This document shows, piece by piece, positions 9,082 through 18,417 of a stretch of 60,724 nt of DNA; position 1 is the stretch's first letter, and each line of letters begins with the position of its first letter. This DNA is from Alistipes sp. (GTDB lineage Bacteria; Bacteroidota; Bacteroidia; Bacteroidales; Rikenellaceae), in contig JAFVWO010000048.1 in NCBI GenBank assembly GCA_017501625.1, positions 1 to 60,724 on the forward strand. The letters are read 5' to 3'. The notes under the pieces were generated by a model that saw only the letters and a list, made by a program, of their open reading frames with translations, did no database searches and had not been told where the DNA came from. The position numbers and the translations under genes were made by a program.

Positions 9082-10005
9082 ATGGAGAAAGTAAAAGTTT
9101 TAATCATTGGTAGCGGCCCTGCAGGTTTCACGGCTGCAATCTACACCTCACGTGCCAACCTCTCGCCCGTACTCTATGAGGGTATCGAGCCCGGTGGTCA
9201 GCTTACAACGACAACCGAGATTGAGAACTTCCCCGGCTACCCCGAGGGTATCACCGGCACACTCATGATGGAGGACCTTAGAAAGCAGGCGTTGCGCTTT
9301 GGTGCCGACGTGCGTCGCGGCATCATCACCGACATAGACCTCTCGGAGCGTCCCTTCAAGGTTACGGTAGACCACGAGCATAAGATTGAGGCTGAGTCGG
9401 TTATCGTATGTACGGGAGCTACGGCCAAGTACCTCGGCTTGGAGTCTGAGGCTAAGTATCGCGGCATGGGTGTGAGCGCCTGCGCTACGTGCGACGGCTT
9501 CTTCTACCGCAAGCGCGATGTTGCTGTCGTTGGCGGTGGTGACACAGCATGCGAGGAGGCTACATACTTGGCTTCGATATGCCGCAAGGTATACCTCATC
9601 GTCCGCAAGAACTTCCTTCGCGCATCTAAGGCTATGCAGGAGCGCGTATTCAATACCCCCAACATCGAGGTACTCTTCGAGCACAACACCAAGGAGGTAT
9701 TGGGCGACGACGAGGGCGTAACAGGTGTTCGCGTGATAAGCAATGCTGGTGAGGAGCGCGATATTCCTATCATGGGCTTCTTCCTCGCCATAGGCCATCA
9801 CCCCAACACCGACTTCCTCAAGGGTCAGCTCGAGCTCGACGAGCAGGGATACATCAAGGTCGTTCCCGGCACCTCGAAGACATCTATCGAGGGTGTCTTT
9901 GCCGCTGGTGATGTTAAGGACCCGCACTATCGTCAGGCTATCACCGCAGCAGGCTCGGGTTGCATCGCAGCACTCGACTGCGAGCGTTGGTTGCTGGCAC
10001 AATAA
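9082..10005 (+). CDS. trxB: Thioredoxin-disulfide reductase
   Basis: A 307-residue flavoprotein. The FAD-binding motif is at residues 9-15 (IGSGPAGFTAA), the redox-active pair is Cys134 and Cys137 in CATCDGFFYR, the NADPH-binding motif is GGGDTACEEA, and the C-terminal FAD contact is EGVFAAGDVKD. It reduces thioredoxin with NADPH in the cytoplasm. Length and motif order are normal. It is followed after 9 bases by the RNase Z gene, suggesting co-transcription. Confidence 0.97.
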   Translation: MEKVKVLIIGSGPAGFTAAIYTSRANLSPVLYEGIEPGGQLTTTTEIENFPGYPEGITGTLMMEDLRKQALRFGADVRRGIITDIDLSERPFKVTVDHEHKIEAESVIVCTGATAKYLGLESEAKYRGMGVSACATCDGFFYRKRDVAVVGGGDTACEEATYLASICRKVYLIVRKNFLRASKAMQERVFNTPNIEVLFEHNTKEVLGDDEGVTGVRVISNAGEERDIPIMGFFLAIGHHPNTDFLKGQLELDEQGYIKVVPGTSKTSIEGVFAAGDVKDPHYRQAITAAGSGCIAALDCERWLLAQ

Positions 10006-10014
10006 TCACAGGCA

Positions 10015-10950
10015 ATGGCTTTCAGCATCACGATTCTCGGTAACTCGTCTGCTAAGCCTACGCCTCAGGCCCACCCCTCGGCACAGGTCGTCAACCTCAA
10101 CGAGCAATACTACCTTGTCGATGCGGGCGAGGGCGTACAACAGCAGCTCATAAGGCGCGGCATAAACCCGCTGCGCCTTAGGGCTGTGTTTATCTCGCAC
10201 CTGCATGGCGACCATACGTTTGGGCTCTTTCCCCTAATCTCGACACTCGGGCTTATGGGCAAGCGCACACCCTTAGACGTATATGCACCAGCACCCATGG
10301 GCGAGATTCTCGACTACCACATGCGTTATTTCGACAGCGACCTCCCCTACGAGGTCAAGTGGCACAAGGTAGATACCACGAAGCACCAAATCATCATGGA
10401 GAATAGCACCCTCGAGGTGTGGTCCATACCTCTACGCCACCGCATCCCCACGGCGGGCTTTCACTTCAAGGAGAAGCAGCCGGAGCTCAATGTCGATAAA
10501 TTCAAAATTACGAAGCACAACCTCTCCATCGCTCAGGTCGTAGCGGCCAAGCGCGGTGAGGACATAACACTGGAGGATGGCACGACGATACCCAATGCCG
10601 AGCTGACGTACATCCCCTACGAGGCACGCTCCTACGCCTACCTCTCGGATACGGCCTTCTCGGCAAAGGCGGCAGAGCGCGTACATGGCGTTGACCTCCT
10701 CTACCACGAGGCTACATACGCCAAGAGCGAAGAGCCGTGGGCCAAGGGCCGCGGACACTCCACAACGACGGAGGCAGCAAAGGCTGCTGTGCGTGCCGAA
10801 GCACGACAGCTCATCATAGGCCACTTCTCGTCGCGATATAAGGAGCACGACACCCTCGTGGAGGAGTGTCGAACGATATTTCCAAATAGCTACATAGCGA
10901 CCGAAGGAGCTACATTCACAATCGAGGAACGACGACTCAAAGAACGATGA
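10015..10950 (+). CDS. rnz: Ribonuclease Z
   Basis: A 311-residue metallo-beta-lactamase fold protein. The zinc motif HLHGDHTFG starts at His62, further metal ligands are in YLSDTAF and the late HSTTTEAA / IGHFSSRY segments, as in tRNase Z. It removes 3' trailers from tRNA precursors. The start is 9 bases after trxB, and the stop overlaps the start of the rRNA/tRNA methyltransferase gene by 4 bases (ATGA), so translation is probably coupled. Confidence 0.95.
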   Translation: MAFSITILGNSSAKPTPQAHPSAQVVNLNEQYYLVDAGEGVQQQLIRRGINPLRLRAVFISHLHGDHTFGLFPLISTLGLMGKRTPLDVYAPAPMGEILDYHMRYFDSDLPYEVKWHKVDTTKHQIIMENSTLEVWSIPLRHRIPTAGFHFKEKQPELNVDKFKITKHNLSIAQVVAAKRGEDITLEDGTTIPNAELTYIPYEARSYAYLSDTAFSAKAAERVHGVDLLYHEATYAKSEEPWAKGRGHSTTTEAAKAAVRAEARQLIIGHFSSRYKEHDTLVEECRTIFPNSYIATEGATFTIEERRLKER

Positions 10951-11696
10951 CAAAGGCTGAGATACAACTGATACGCTCGCTCAAGGATAAGCGTACACGC
11001 GACGATGAGGGACTATTTATTGCCGAAGGTGTGAAACTCGTAGAGGAGATACGCGCCTCGGAGTTTTCGATACGTCGCATATACACCACGCGCCACGACC
11101 TTACGGGAGCAGATGTGGAACATGTCGAGCACAAGGATATGGAGCGCATTTCGGAACTTAAGAGCGCCTCTGACACGTTGGCCGTCGTCGAAAAACCTAA
11201 ATACCGACTATCCCTCTCCTCAATAAAGGAAAATCTCGTCATCGCCCTTGACGGAGTGCAAAATCCGGGAAATATGGGCACGATAATACGCCTTGCCGAT
11301 TGGTTTGGGGTGAAGGACATCATCTGCTCAGCAGAGTGCGCCGACAGCTTCAACCCAAAGGTCGTGCAGGCGACAATGGGTGCCATACTGCGCGTGAGGG
11401 TACACTACACCGACAACCTCCCACAGCTCCTACGCGCGGCACAGGATGCAGGCATGCCTATCTACGGCACGCTCCTCGATGGCGAGAATATTTATTCCAA
11501 GAATCTTACAACCCACGGCATCATCGTTATGGGAAATGAGGGTCGAGGCCTCACGGAGGAGTGCCGCAAGGAGCTCACCGAGCGCCTATACATACCTTCC
11601 TACCCCGCCAACAGCCCCACGTCGGAGTCGCTGAACGTAGCCATGGCCACAGGCATAATCCTTGCCGAATTCCGCAGACCTAAGGAGGTACGTTAA
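10947..11696 (+). CDS. TrmH/SpoU family RNA 2'-O-methyltransferase
   Basis: A 249-residue protein. The N-terminal 90 residues resemble the substrate-binding domain of SpoU enzymes (DEGLFIAEGVKLVEE). The C-terminal SPOUT domain shows the three conserved motifs: ALDGVQNPGNMGTIIRLADW, IIVMGNEGRGLTEE, and IPSYPANSPTSESLNVAMAT. These bind SAM in a trefoil knot and methylate a ribose in rRNA or tRNA. The exact target cannot be assigned. It is coupled to rnz by a 4-base overlap. Confidence 0.92.
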   Translation: MTKAEIQLIRSLKDKRTRDDEGLFIAEGVKLVEEIRASEFSIRRIYTTRHDLTGADVEHVEHKDMERISELKSASDTLAVVEKPKYRLSLSSIKENLVIALDGVQNPGNMGTIIRLADWFGVKDIICSAECADSFNPKVVQATMGAILRVRVHYTDNLPQLLRAAQDAGMPIYGTLLDGENIYSKNLTTHGIIVMGNEGRGLTEECRKELTERLYIPSYPANSPTSESLNVAMATGIILAEFRRPKEVR

Positions 11697-11702
11697 TCTC
11701 CG

Positions 11703-12368
11703 TTACCATCGTATAGGCTCCTTGCCGACGGATTCGAGGTAACGGTTAGCCTCGGAGAAGTGTTTACACCCGAAGAAGCCACGGTAGGCCGAGAGTGGCG
11801 AGGGGTGTACGGCACGCAGGATAAGATTGCGGTGCGGATTGGCGATAGAGCCCTTCTTCTGCGCATAGCTACCCCACAACATATAGACAACACCCTCCTT
11901 ACGCTCTGCAATAGCCTCGACAACAGCATCTGTGAAGCGTTCCCAGCCACGTCCTGCATGTGAAGCAGCCTCGTGAGCACGCACCGTAAGCACAGCATTA
12001 AGGAGCAACACCCCCTGCTCTGCCCAGCGGTCGAGCTCGCCGGAGGGAGGGATGGGTGCACCTACATCGTCACGTACCTCCTGCAATATGTTTCTCAGCG
12101 ACGGAGGGAAGGGCACACCCTCAGCCACGGAAAAACATAGGCCATTAGCCTGCCCGGGACCATGATAGGGGTCCTGACCGATGATGACGACCTTGAGTTT
12201 ATCGAAGGGGCACTTGTCGAAAGCCCTGAAGATGTTACGTCCCTCGGGGTAGACCGTGTGCGAGGCATACTCCCCCTTGACAAAGCCGACAAGTTCGTCG
12301 AAATAGGGTTTACGAAACTCATCACCAAGTATCGCCTTCCAATCCTCGGCTATGCGTACATCTGCCAT
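11703..12368 (-). CDS. ung: Uracil-DNA glycosylase
   Basis: A 221-residue family 1 enzyme, starting at ATG 12368 (MADVRIAEDWK); an upstream in-frame start at 12413 adds 15 residues not seen in relatives. The catalytic water-activating motif GQDPYHGPGQANGLCFSV and the DNA-intercalating motif HPSPLSAYRGFFGC are both intact, and LLLNAVLTVR is present. It excises uracil from DNA after cytosine deamination or dUTP incorporation. It converges on the SpoU methyltransferase with only 6 bases between stops. Confidence 0.97.
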   Translation of the reverse strand: MADVRIAEDWKAILGDEFRKPYFDELVGFVKGEYASHTVYPEGRNIFRAFDKCPFDKLKVVIIGQDPYHGPGQANGLCFSVAEGVPFPPSLRNILQEVRDDVGAPIPPSGELDRWAEQGVLLLNAVLTVRAHEAASHAGRGWERFTDAVVEAIAERKEGVVYMLWGSYAQKKGSIANPHRNLILRAVHPSPLSAYRGFFGCKHFSEANRYLESVGKEPIRW

Positions 12369-12407
12369 AATGCGCTTACTTTTAATTTGAGAACATAGCT
12401 TATAGTA

Positions 12408-12438
12408 TTGCAAAGATAGCTATTTTTTTATAAATTTG
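12408..12438 (+). promoter_or_regulatory. Promoter of the alkaline phosphatase gene
   Basis: TTG at 12408-12410, 20 bases, and TAAATTTG at 12431-12438 fit the Bacteroidota consensus. The predicted transcription start near 12445 lies after the ATG at 12441, which supports ATG 12462 as the real start of the gene. Confidence 0.65.
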
Positions 12439-12461
12439 CCATGACAATAAAGATAAATAGC

Positions 12462-13520
12462 ATGTTACGACGACTAATAATCCTATCTATTGCAGCGCTC
12501 GTCGCTGCACAACCCCTACAAGCACAAGAGGTAAAGAACATCATATATCTCATAGGCGACGGCATGGGCTTAGCCTCGGTGTCGATGATGCAGCTCGAGA
12601 ACAACTACGAGCCTACCATCTTCGACCGTGCGACAAACGTAGCACTACAGAAGACATACTCGCTCGACAACCGCGTGACCGACTCGGCAGCATCGGGCAC
12701 AGCCCTCGCCACGGGCACAAAGACAAACAATGCGATGCTGGGCATCACACCCGAAGGTTATGCGCCACAGACACTCATGGAGCTCGCAGCAGAGAGAGGT
12801 AAGGCTACGGGCTTGGTCGTAACAACATACCTGCAACATGCCACACCTGCGGCATTCTACGCCCACGTGAGGTCGCGCCACGAGTATGCCGCGATTGCGG
12901 AGCAGCTGCTGCATAGCGACATAGATATAGCCATAGGTGGCGGCATGGCATTCTTCGACGAGCGCTACGGCAGCCGCGAAGAGGCGGTAAAGGCTATACA
13001 CGACAACGGATTTCGACTATACGACAGCATAGACATGGCCGAGGGCGGCAGCAGAAGTCTTATCATCCTTGCCGACAAAGAGATAGAGGAGCGCACAGGC
13101 TACCTCGCCACAGCGACAGCCAAGGCCATACAACACCTCGAAGAGGAGGATGACGGCTTTGTGCTTATGGTCGAGGGCTCGATAATAGATGGCATGGGCC
13201 ACGGCAACGATGCCGAGGGTCAGCAGGGCGAGATGTGTGACTTTATGGGGGCCATAGAGGTGGCCGTAGCATTTGCCGAGACTCACCCCGGCACACTCGT
13301 AGTCGTCACCGCCGACCACGAGACAGGCGGCCTCACGATTGTGAGCAACGATGCCGACTTCAACCTCGCAGAGCAGGGCGTGGAGTATCGCTGGACTACG
13401 AAAGGTCACTCGGGCACGATGGTGCCAATATATCTGTATGGCACGGGTGCGGAGCTTATAAACGGTGTGATGGAGAATAGCGAGCTGGGAGCAAAGCTCA
13501 AAGAACTCATATCACACTAA
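12462..13520 (+). CDS. Periplasmic alkaline phosphatase
   Basis: A 352-residue protein from ATG 12462, with a cleavable signal peptide (MLRRLIILSIAALVAAQPLQAQ). It has the metal site NIIYLIGDGMGL, the nucleophile Ser in TDSAASGTALATGTKT, and the late metal ligands VVVTADHETGG and TTKGHSGTMVPIY. This is the classic alkaline phosphatase (PhoA-type) superfamily, releasing phosphate from monoesters in the periplasm. It is shorter than E. coli PhoA, as are many Bacteroidota versions. It faces the SusC/SusD pair in the same direction, but a 150-base gap separates them. Confidence 0.93.
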   Translation: MLRRLIILSIAALVAAQPLQAQEVKNIIYLIGDGMGLASVSMMQLENNYEPTIFDRATNVALQKTYSLDNRVTDSAASGTALATGTKTNNAMLGITPEGYAPQTLMELAAERGKATGLVVTTYLQHATPAAFYAHVRSRHEYAAIAEQLLHSDIDIAIGGGMAFFDERYGSREEAVKAIHDNGFRLYDSIDMAEGGSRSLIILADKEIEERTGYLATATAKAIQHLEEEDDGFVLMVEGSIIDGMGHGNDAEGQQGEMCDFMGAIEVAVAFAETHPGTLVVVTADHETGGLTIVSNDADFNLAEQGVEYRWTTKGHSGTMVPIYLYGTGAELINGVMENSELGAKLKELISH

Positions 13521-13640
13521 AAAAACACACAACCCCATCTTTTTATTAAATTAGGCTATTCCGACGGGCAATTCACCCCCAAAATTTTCCTATTCACAAG
13601 CAAAAAAGAGGTAAAATAGACATATATCAGATTATTTATC

Positions 13641-13648
13641 TATATTTG
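13641..13648 (+). promoter_or_regulatory. Probable -7 box of the susC/susD operon
   Basis: TATATTTG at 13641-13648 matches TAnnTTTG and lies 31 bases ahead of ATG 13680. No clear TTTG is found 19 or 20 bases upstream, so dependence on an activator is possible. Confidence 0.45.
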
Positions 13649-13679
13649 GGCCGTAAAATATAGAAAAGATAATGTGTGT

Positions 13680-16634
13680 ATGAATAGATTATTTACGCGA
13701 AGCATTCTATTTTTCATTGTGTTTCTCGGGCTTATGGCAGAACCTGCTGCAGCACAGGAGCCCGCAACATCCATAGCGATAACAGGTACAATTATCAACG
13801 AGGAGGGTGAGCCCATACCGGGTGCTACGGTATTGGTCAAGGGCAACGACCGCTTGGGCGTAGCGACAAACTCCATGGGCGAGTACAAGCTTACCGTACC
13901 TTCGGATGCGACCATCGTCGTCACATTCTTGGGCTACAACGACACGACATTCGAGGTTACGCCCGACAAAAGTGACTACACCACAACTCTATATCAGGCA
14001 TCGCAGCGTGTAAACGACGTTGTCATCGTGGGTTATGGCGAGCTTAAGAAGAGCGACCTCACAGGCTCCGTTTCGGTCATCGGCGAGCGTAGCTTCCACG
14101 ACCAGCCCGTCAAGAATGTGGCCGACGTACTGCAAGGTCGTACCGCAGGTGTGGAGGTGACAACATCGAGTGGTATGCCCGGTGCAGGAGCACGTGTGCG
14201 CGTGCGCGGTACTACATCTATTAATAAGAGTAGCGACCCGCTATACGTCATCGACGGAATAATATCGTCAAGCGGCCTCGATGGCATAAACCCTCAGGAT
14301 ATAGCCTCGATGCAGATACTCAAGGATGCCTCGTCGACAGCCGTATATGGCTCGCGTGGTGCTAATGGCGTGGTGCTCATAACGACACGCACGGGCGAGA
14401 AAGGAACATCGCGCATATACTTCGACTCGAAGATAGGAATATCGGAGGTGCGCAAAAACTACGACCTGATGAACGCCTACGAGTATGCCTTGGCTCTCAA
14501 CGACATAAAGGGCTCAAATACTATATCGCCGGCAGACCTCGAACTATACCGCACGGGGGAGAAGGGCATAAACTGGATAGACCTCCTCACACGTACAGGC
14601 ATCACGCAGAACTACAACATTGGTGCTACGGGTGGTAGCGACAAGATACGCTACATGGTGTCGGGAAATGTCCTCGACCAGCAGGCCGTGACCATAAAGT
14701 CGAAGTATATGCGTTACGGTATACGTGCCAACATCGATGCCGATGTGCGCCCATGGCTCTCCATATCGACAAAGATAAACGGCTCGGTACTACACCAGAA
14801 GAATGGAGCGCCCAACTGGTTCCATGTGCTCAACTTCTCACCTACGATGGAGATGAAAGATTCCGAAACAGGCATATACAACAACGACCCTTACAACATA
14901 GGTACGGGAAACAACCCCTATGGCGTTATGCAGGAGAACTATAGCGACTCGTACAGCTACAACCTCAACGCCAATGCCATGCTCCTCTTCCGTATCGTCA
15001 AGGGCTTGACCCTCAGCGTACAGGGAGGCTACGACTTCGACTACGCACCTTCGTACAGCTTCTCGTCGAGCAAGGTAGCCCCGGGAGCCAAGAGCTCGAT
15101 GTCGAACAGCGCGGCACTGCACAACTATTGGCAGAATACCAACAACCTAACGTATAGCGGCACGTTTGGTCGCCATACGCTCGCGGCAACAGCCGTATGG
15201 GAGCTTAGCGGCGTGACCGATAGCAGCATGTCTATAAGTGGCACGGATCTGAGCAACGAGAGCGTAGGCTACTGGGATGTGAGCAATGCCGCAACACGCA
15301 GCCAGTCGAATGGCTACAGCGAGTCGTCGCTAATGTCGGGCATCGTGCGCCTAAACTACGACTACGACAAGCGTTACTTCATAACCGCAGCCTTCCGTGC
15401 CGATGGCTCGTCTAAGTTCCAGAAGGACCACCGCTGGGGTTACTTCCCCTCGGCTGCCGTGGCATGGGATATCGCTGCCGAGAGCTTCATGCAGAGTCAG
15501 GATGTCGTCGAGCAGCTAAAGCTACGCGCAAGTTATGGTATCACGGGTAACGAGGGCATCTCGGCATACAACACACTCGGCCTACTATCAAAGACATCAT
15601 ACGGCTGGGGCACGACGACAGACTACACGGGATATTGGGGCAACACCTTTGCCACACCCGACCTCACGTGGGAGAAGACATCGCAGATAGACGTCGGCTT
15701 AGACCTCACACTCGCGGGCGTAAACATATCATTCGACTGGTTCCGCAAGAATACCGAGGACCTACTCTTCCAGAAGCAAGTGCCCCTATACAATGGTGGC
15801 GGCAAGTACTGGGTAAATCAGGGTGCGCTCCAAAACGAGGGCTACGAGTTCTCGCTCAACACATTCGTCATCGACCGCGCAGTGAAGTGGGAGACGACAG
15901 CAAACGTAACATACATAAAAAATGAGGTTGTAGACCTCGCGGGTGACGACTTCCACCTTACGGCAAACTACAGCGACCTCGGTGGCGAGATGCAGATAAT
16001 GAAGCCGGGCTACCCCTTGGGCTCGTTCTACGTCTACGACTGGGCGGGCTTCGATGAGCATGGTGCCAACCTCTACTGCAAGGCTGATGGCTCGCTTACG
16101 ACAGCACCCACGGCTGCCGACCGCATCATACGCGGCTGCGCATCGCCCAAGTGGATGGTGGGATGGAACAACACCATCATCTGGCGCAACCTCTCGGTCA
16201 ACATATTCTTCAACGGTGCCTTCGACTATGACCGTCTGAATATCAGCCGCTTTACCACAGCATCGATGAGCGGTGTGTCGCGCTTCATAACGCTTCGCGA
16301 TGCCTATTTCCGCGGCTGGGACTATGTCAAGGATAAGAGCCAAGCACTCTATCCGAGCGTGACAAATACGGACAATAAGAGCTACGCCAACTCTACGCTA
16401 TGGTTGGAGGATGCCTCGTTCATCAAGCTCAAGAACATAAGCATCGCCTACACCATACCTCGCCACCTGACACGTGTGGTAGACATACAAATATCCGTAA
16501 GCGCGCAGGATGTATTCACGCTGAGCAAGTATAAGGGCATGGACCCCGAGGTATATTCGAGCTACGACGGCATAGACTATGGCGCCTATCCCGTTCCGCG
16601 CACATACACCGTAGGTCTTAAACTAACATTCTAA
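13680..16634 (+). CDS. SusC/RagA family TonB-linked outer membrane protein
   Basis: A 984-residue TonB-dependent transporter from ATG 13680 (a GTG start at 13674 is possible). After the signal peptide there is a carboxypeptidase-regulatory-like domain (ITGTIINEEGEPIPGATVLV) and the TonB-box region VVIVGYGELKKSDLTGSV. The plug domain includes DVLQGRTAGVEVTTSSGMPG and GSRGANGVVLITTR, and a long beta barrel ends with TYTVGLKLTF. SusC proteins import glycans or peptides together with a SusD lid. No glycoside hydrolase sits next to this pair, so the nutrient is unknown. Confidence 0.96.
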   Translation: MNRLFTRSILFFIVFLGLMAEPAAAQEPATSIAITGTIINEEGEPIPGATVLVKGNDRLGVATNSMGEYKLTVPSDATIVVTFLGYNDTTFEVTPDKSDYTTTLYQASQRVNDVVIVGYGELKKSDLTGSVSVIGERSFHDQPVKNVADVLQGRTAGVEVTTSSGMPGAGARVRVRGTTSINKSSDPLYVIDGIISSSGLDGINPQDIASMQILKDASSTAVYGSRGANGVVLITTRTGEKGTSRIYFDSKIGISEVRKNYDLMNAYEYALALNDIKGSNTISPADLELYRTGEKGINWIDLLTRTGITQNYNIGATGGSDKIRYMVSGNVLDQQAVTIKSKYMRYGIRANIDADVRPWLSISTKINGSVLHQKNGAPNWFHVLNFSPTMEMKDSETGIYNNDPYNIGTGNNPYGVMQENYSDSYSYNLNANAMLLFRIVKGLTLSVQGGYDFDYAPSYSFSSSKVAPGAKSSMSNSAALHNYWQNTNNLTYSGTFGRHTLAATAVWELSGVTDSSMSISGTDLSNESVGYWDVSNAATRSQSNGYSESSLMSGIVRLNYDYDKRYFITAAFRADGSSKFQKDHRWGYFPSAAVAWDIAAESFMQSQDVVEQLKLRASYGITGNEGISAYNTLGLLSKTSYGWGTTTDYTGYWGNTFATPDLTWEKTSQIDVGLDLTLAGVNISFDWFRKNTEDLLFQKQVPLYNGGGKYWVNQGALQNEGYEFSLNTFVIDRAVKWETTANVTYIKNEVVDLAGDDFHLTANYSDLGGEMQIMKPGYPLGSFYVYDWAGFDEHGANLYCKADGSLTTAPTAADRIIRGCASPKWMVGWNNTIIWRNLSVNIFFNGAFDYDRLNISRFTTASMSGVSRFITLRDAYFRGWDYVKDKSQALYPSVTNTDNKSYANSTLWLEDASFIKLKNISIAYTIPRHLTRVVDIQISVSAQDVFTLSKYKGMDPEVYSSYDGIDYGAYPVPRTYTVGLKLTF

Positions 16635-16647
16635 CATGCACGATAAT

Positions 16648-18243
16648 ATGAAATACAAAATACTGATATTCACACTTCTAAGCGCGGCATTATTCAGCTC
16701 ATGCGTAGACTTCTTGGACGAGGATGCCAAAGGTAAGCTCCCGAGTGACGAGTTCTTCTCATCGAAAAACGACCTCGCGGCATCGCTCAACTCGTTATAC
16801 TCTGTTGTTGCCACATCGCAGTATGCCAACCACTATATAGGCACCAACTTCCTCTCGGGCGACGACATATCGACACACCCGGCAAGCAACAAGCAGCCAC
16901 TACGCGAGCACGACCAATATAGCGTGACGGATAATAACTCGTGGATGGTAAACCTATGGGAGCAGAGATACAAGGTTATCAAGGCCGCCAACTTCATCAT
17001 AAACAACGCCTCGCGTACACCCAACGTCAGCAAGGCCGAGATTACCGAGGCCATAGCTCAGGCTCACTTCTGGCGTGCATATTCGTACTTCTACCTCGTG
17101 ACAACATGGGGCGAGGTGCCCGTGATGCTCGACGAGAAGATTGACTACAACGCACCCCTCAAGAGCGTCGAGGATATATATACCCTGATACTCAGCGACC
17201 TTAAGATTGCCGAGGAGGGGTGTCCCGACAACTACACCAAGGCTCCGCAGGTGCTCAACGGCATGAACGTGGCCGTAAGTCGTGGTGCGGTGAAGGCTAC
17301 GATGGCATACGTCTACATGTGCATGGCGGGCTGGCCTCTGAATAAGGGCGTAGAGTACTACGACCTTGCCGCAAAGAAGGCCGAAGAGGTTATCGACCTT
17401 ACCGAGAACAAGACATACTACTATCGCCTCTTGGATAACTATGCCGACGTCTACTCGCAGGCATACACACAAAAGAATCCCGAGATTATCCTCGGCATAT
17501 ACTACAACCGCGACCGCACATCGCAGATGATGCCCCTCACGGACTTCCTCCTCGACATGAAGCAGTCGGGCTGGGGCGATACCAATGGCGAGATAAAGTT
17601 CTGGAAGGAGTTTCCCGAGGGACCACGCAAGGAGGCTACGTACTTCCCCAAGATTATGCTTGCCGATGGCGAGCTTCACGACTGGTGGTACGACACCGAG
17701 CCCGCCTCGCGTGAGGTTGTAGCCCCCGTATTTATGAAGTCGGCAGAGGCGGCAGGTGGCGTTGGGGAGTTCGACTACACGAGCCCCTCGCCGGGTCCGC
17801 AGTATGGTCAAAAGACGGGTCAGGTGATACGTCTTTCAGAGGTGTACTGCTGGTATGCCGAAGCTACAGGACGTGCCGGCAGAGTGACCGAGAAGGCTGT
17901 AGATGTGCTTAACCGCGTGCGTAATCGCGCCGATGGTACGACAACAAACCTCTACACCACGGCGATGAGTGCCGAGGAGCTCGCCGAGGCAGCATACAAC
18001 GAGCATGGCTGGGAGATTGCGGGATACTACTGGTGTGGCTTCGCTTCACGCTCACGCGACATGTTCCGCATGTATCGACTGAAAGAACACTTCGAGTACC
18101 GCAAGGAGAACCCTATGATAGAGGTTGCCCCGGGCATCATGCGCAACGAGGCTGTCAAGGTCACGGGCACGTGGGACGACTCTAAGATGTACTGCCCCTA
18201 CCCCAATACAGATGTGGTATTAAACCCCGGGTTGAAGAGATAG
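16648..18243 (+). CDS. SusD/RagB family nutrient-binding lipoprotein
   Basis: A 531-residue lipoprotein from ATG 16648 (ATG 16636 in frame is also possible). The lipobox ends at Cys19 (LLSAALFSSC), followed by VDFLDEDAKGKLPSDEFFSS, which is typical of SusD. The helical TPR-like fold is suggested by LWEQRYKVIKAANFIINNAS and AQAHFWRAYSYFYLVTTWG, and the late part has LSEVYCWYAEATGRAG and VLNRVRNRADG. It caps the SusC transporter at the cell surface. Its 3' end overlaps the convergent 65-aa gene by 24 bases. Confidence 0.95.
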   Translation: MKYKILIFTLLSAALFSSCVDFLDEDAKGKLPSDEFFSSKNDLAASLNSLYSVVATSQYANHYIGTNFLSGDDISTHPASNKQPLREHDQYSVTDNNSWMVNLWEQRYKVIKAANFIINNASRTPNVSKAEITEAIAQAHFWRAYSYFYLVTTWGEVPVMLDEKIDYNAPLKSVEDIYTLILSDLKIAEEGCPDNYTKAPQVLNGMNVAVSRGAVKATMAYVYMCMAGWPLNKGVEYYDLAAKKAEEVIDLTENKTYYYRLLDNYADVYSQAYTQKNPEIILGIYYNRDRTSQMMPLTDFLLDMKQSGWGDTNGEIKFWKEFPEGPRKEATYFPKIMLADGELHDWWYDTEPASREVVAPVFMKSAEAAGGVGEFDYTSPSPGPQYGQKTGQVIRLSEVYCWYAEATGRAGRVTEKAVDVLNRVRNRADGTTTNLYTTAMSAEELAEAAYNEHGWEIAGYYWCGFASRSRDMFRMYRLKEHFEYRKENPMIEVAPGIMRNEAVKVTGTWDDSKMYCPYPNTDVVLNPGLKR

Positions 18244-18417
18244 ACTATCCGGGAGTTCGATAATTTCAGGCTCCGAGGCGGGTGTTGCAACAACGACATC
18301 CGCCTTTGCTCTCACCTCAAAGCACATCGAGCGGTAGTTGCCACGATTAAGGATTGCAAAAACCATGACTGCAATTATGGCAAGGGCACACAGCGTGCCA
18401 AACAATCTGTTTATCAT
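18220..18417 (-). CDS. Small membrane protein coupled to the S41 protease gene
   Basis: A 65-residue protein with one membrane segment near the N terminus (LFGTLCALAIIAVMVFAIL) and a short soluble tail. I do not recognise a family. It is supported as a real gene because its ATG overlaps the stop codon of the upstream S41 protease gene (ATGA), a common sign of translational coupling. Its last 24 bases run into the 3' end of the convergent susD gene. It could act with the protease in the envelope, but that is only inferred from position. Confidence 0.55.
   Translation of the reverse strand: MINRLFGTLCALAIIAVMVFAILNRGNYRSMCFEVRAKADVVVATPASEPEIIELPDSLSLQPGV

Noticed and set aside
9148..10002. 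284-codon open frame opposite trxB
   Set aside because: It mirrors the trxB coding pattern on the other strand; trxB has complete family motifs.
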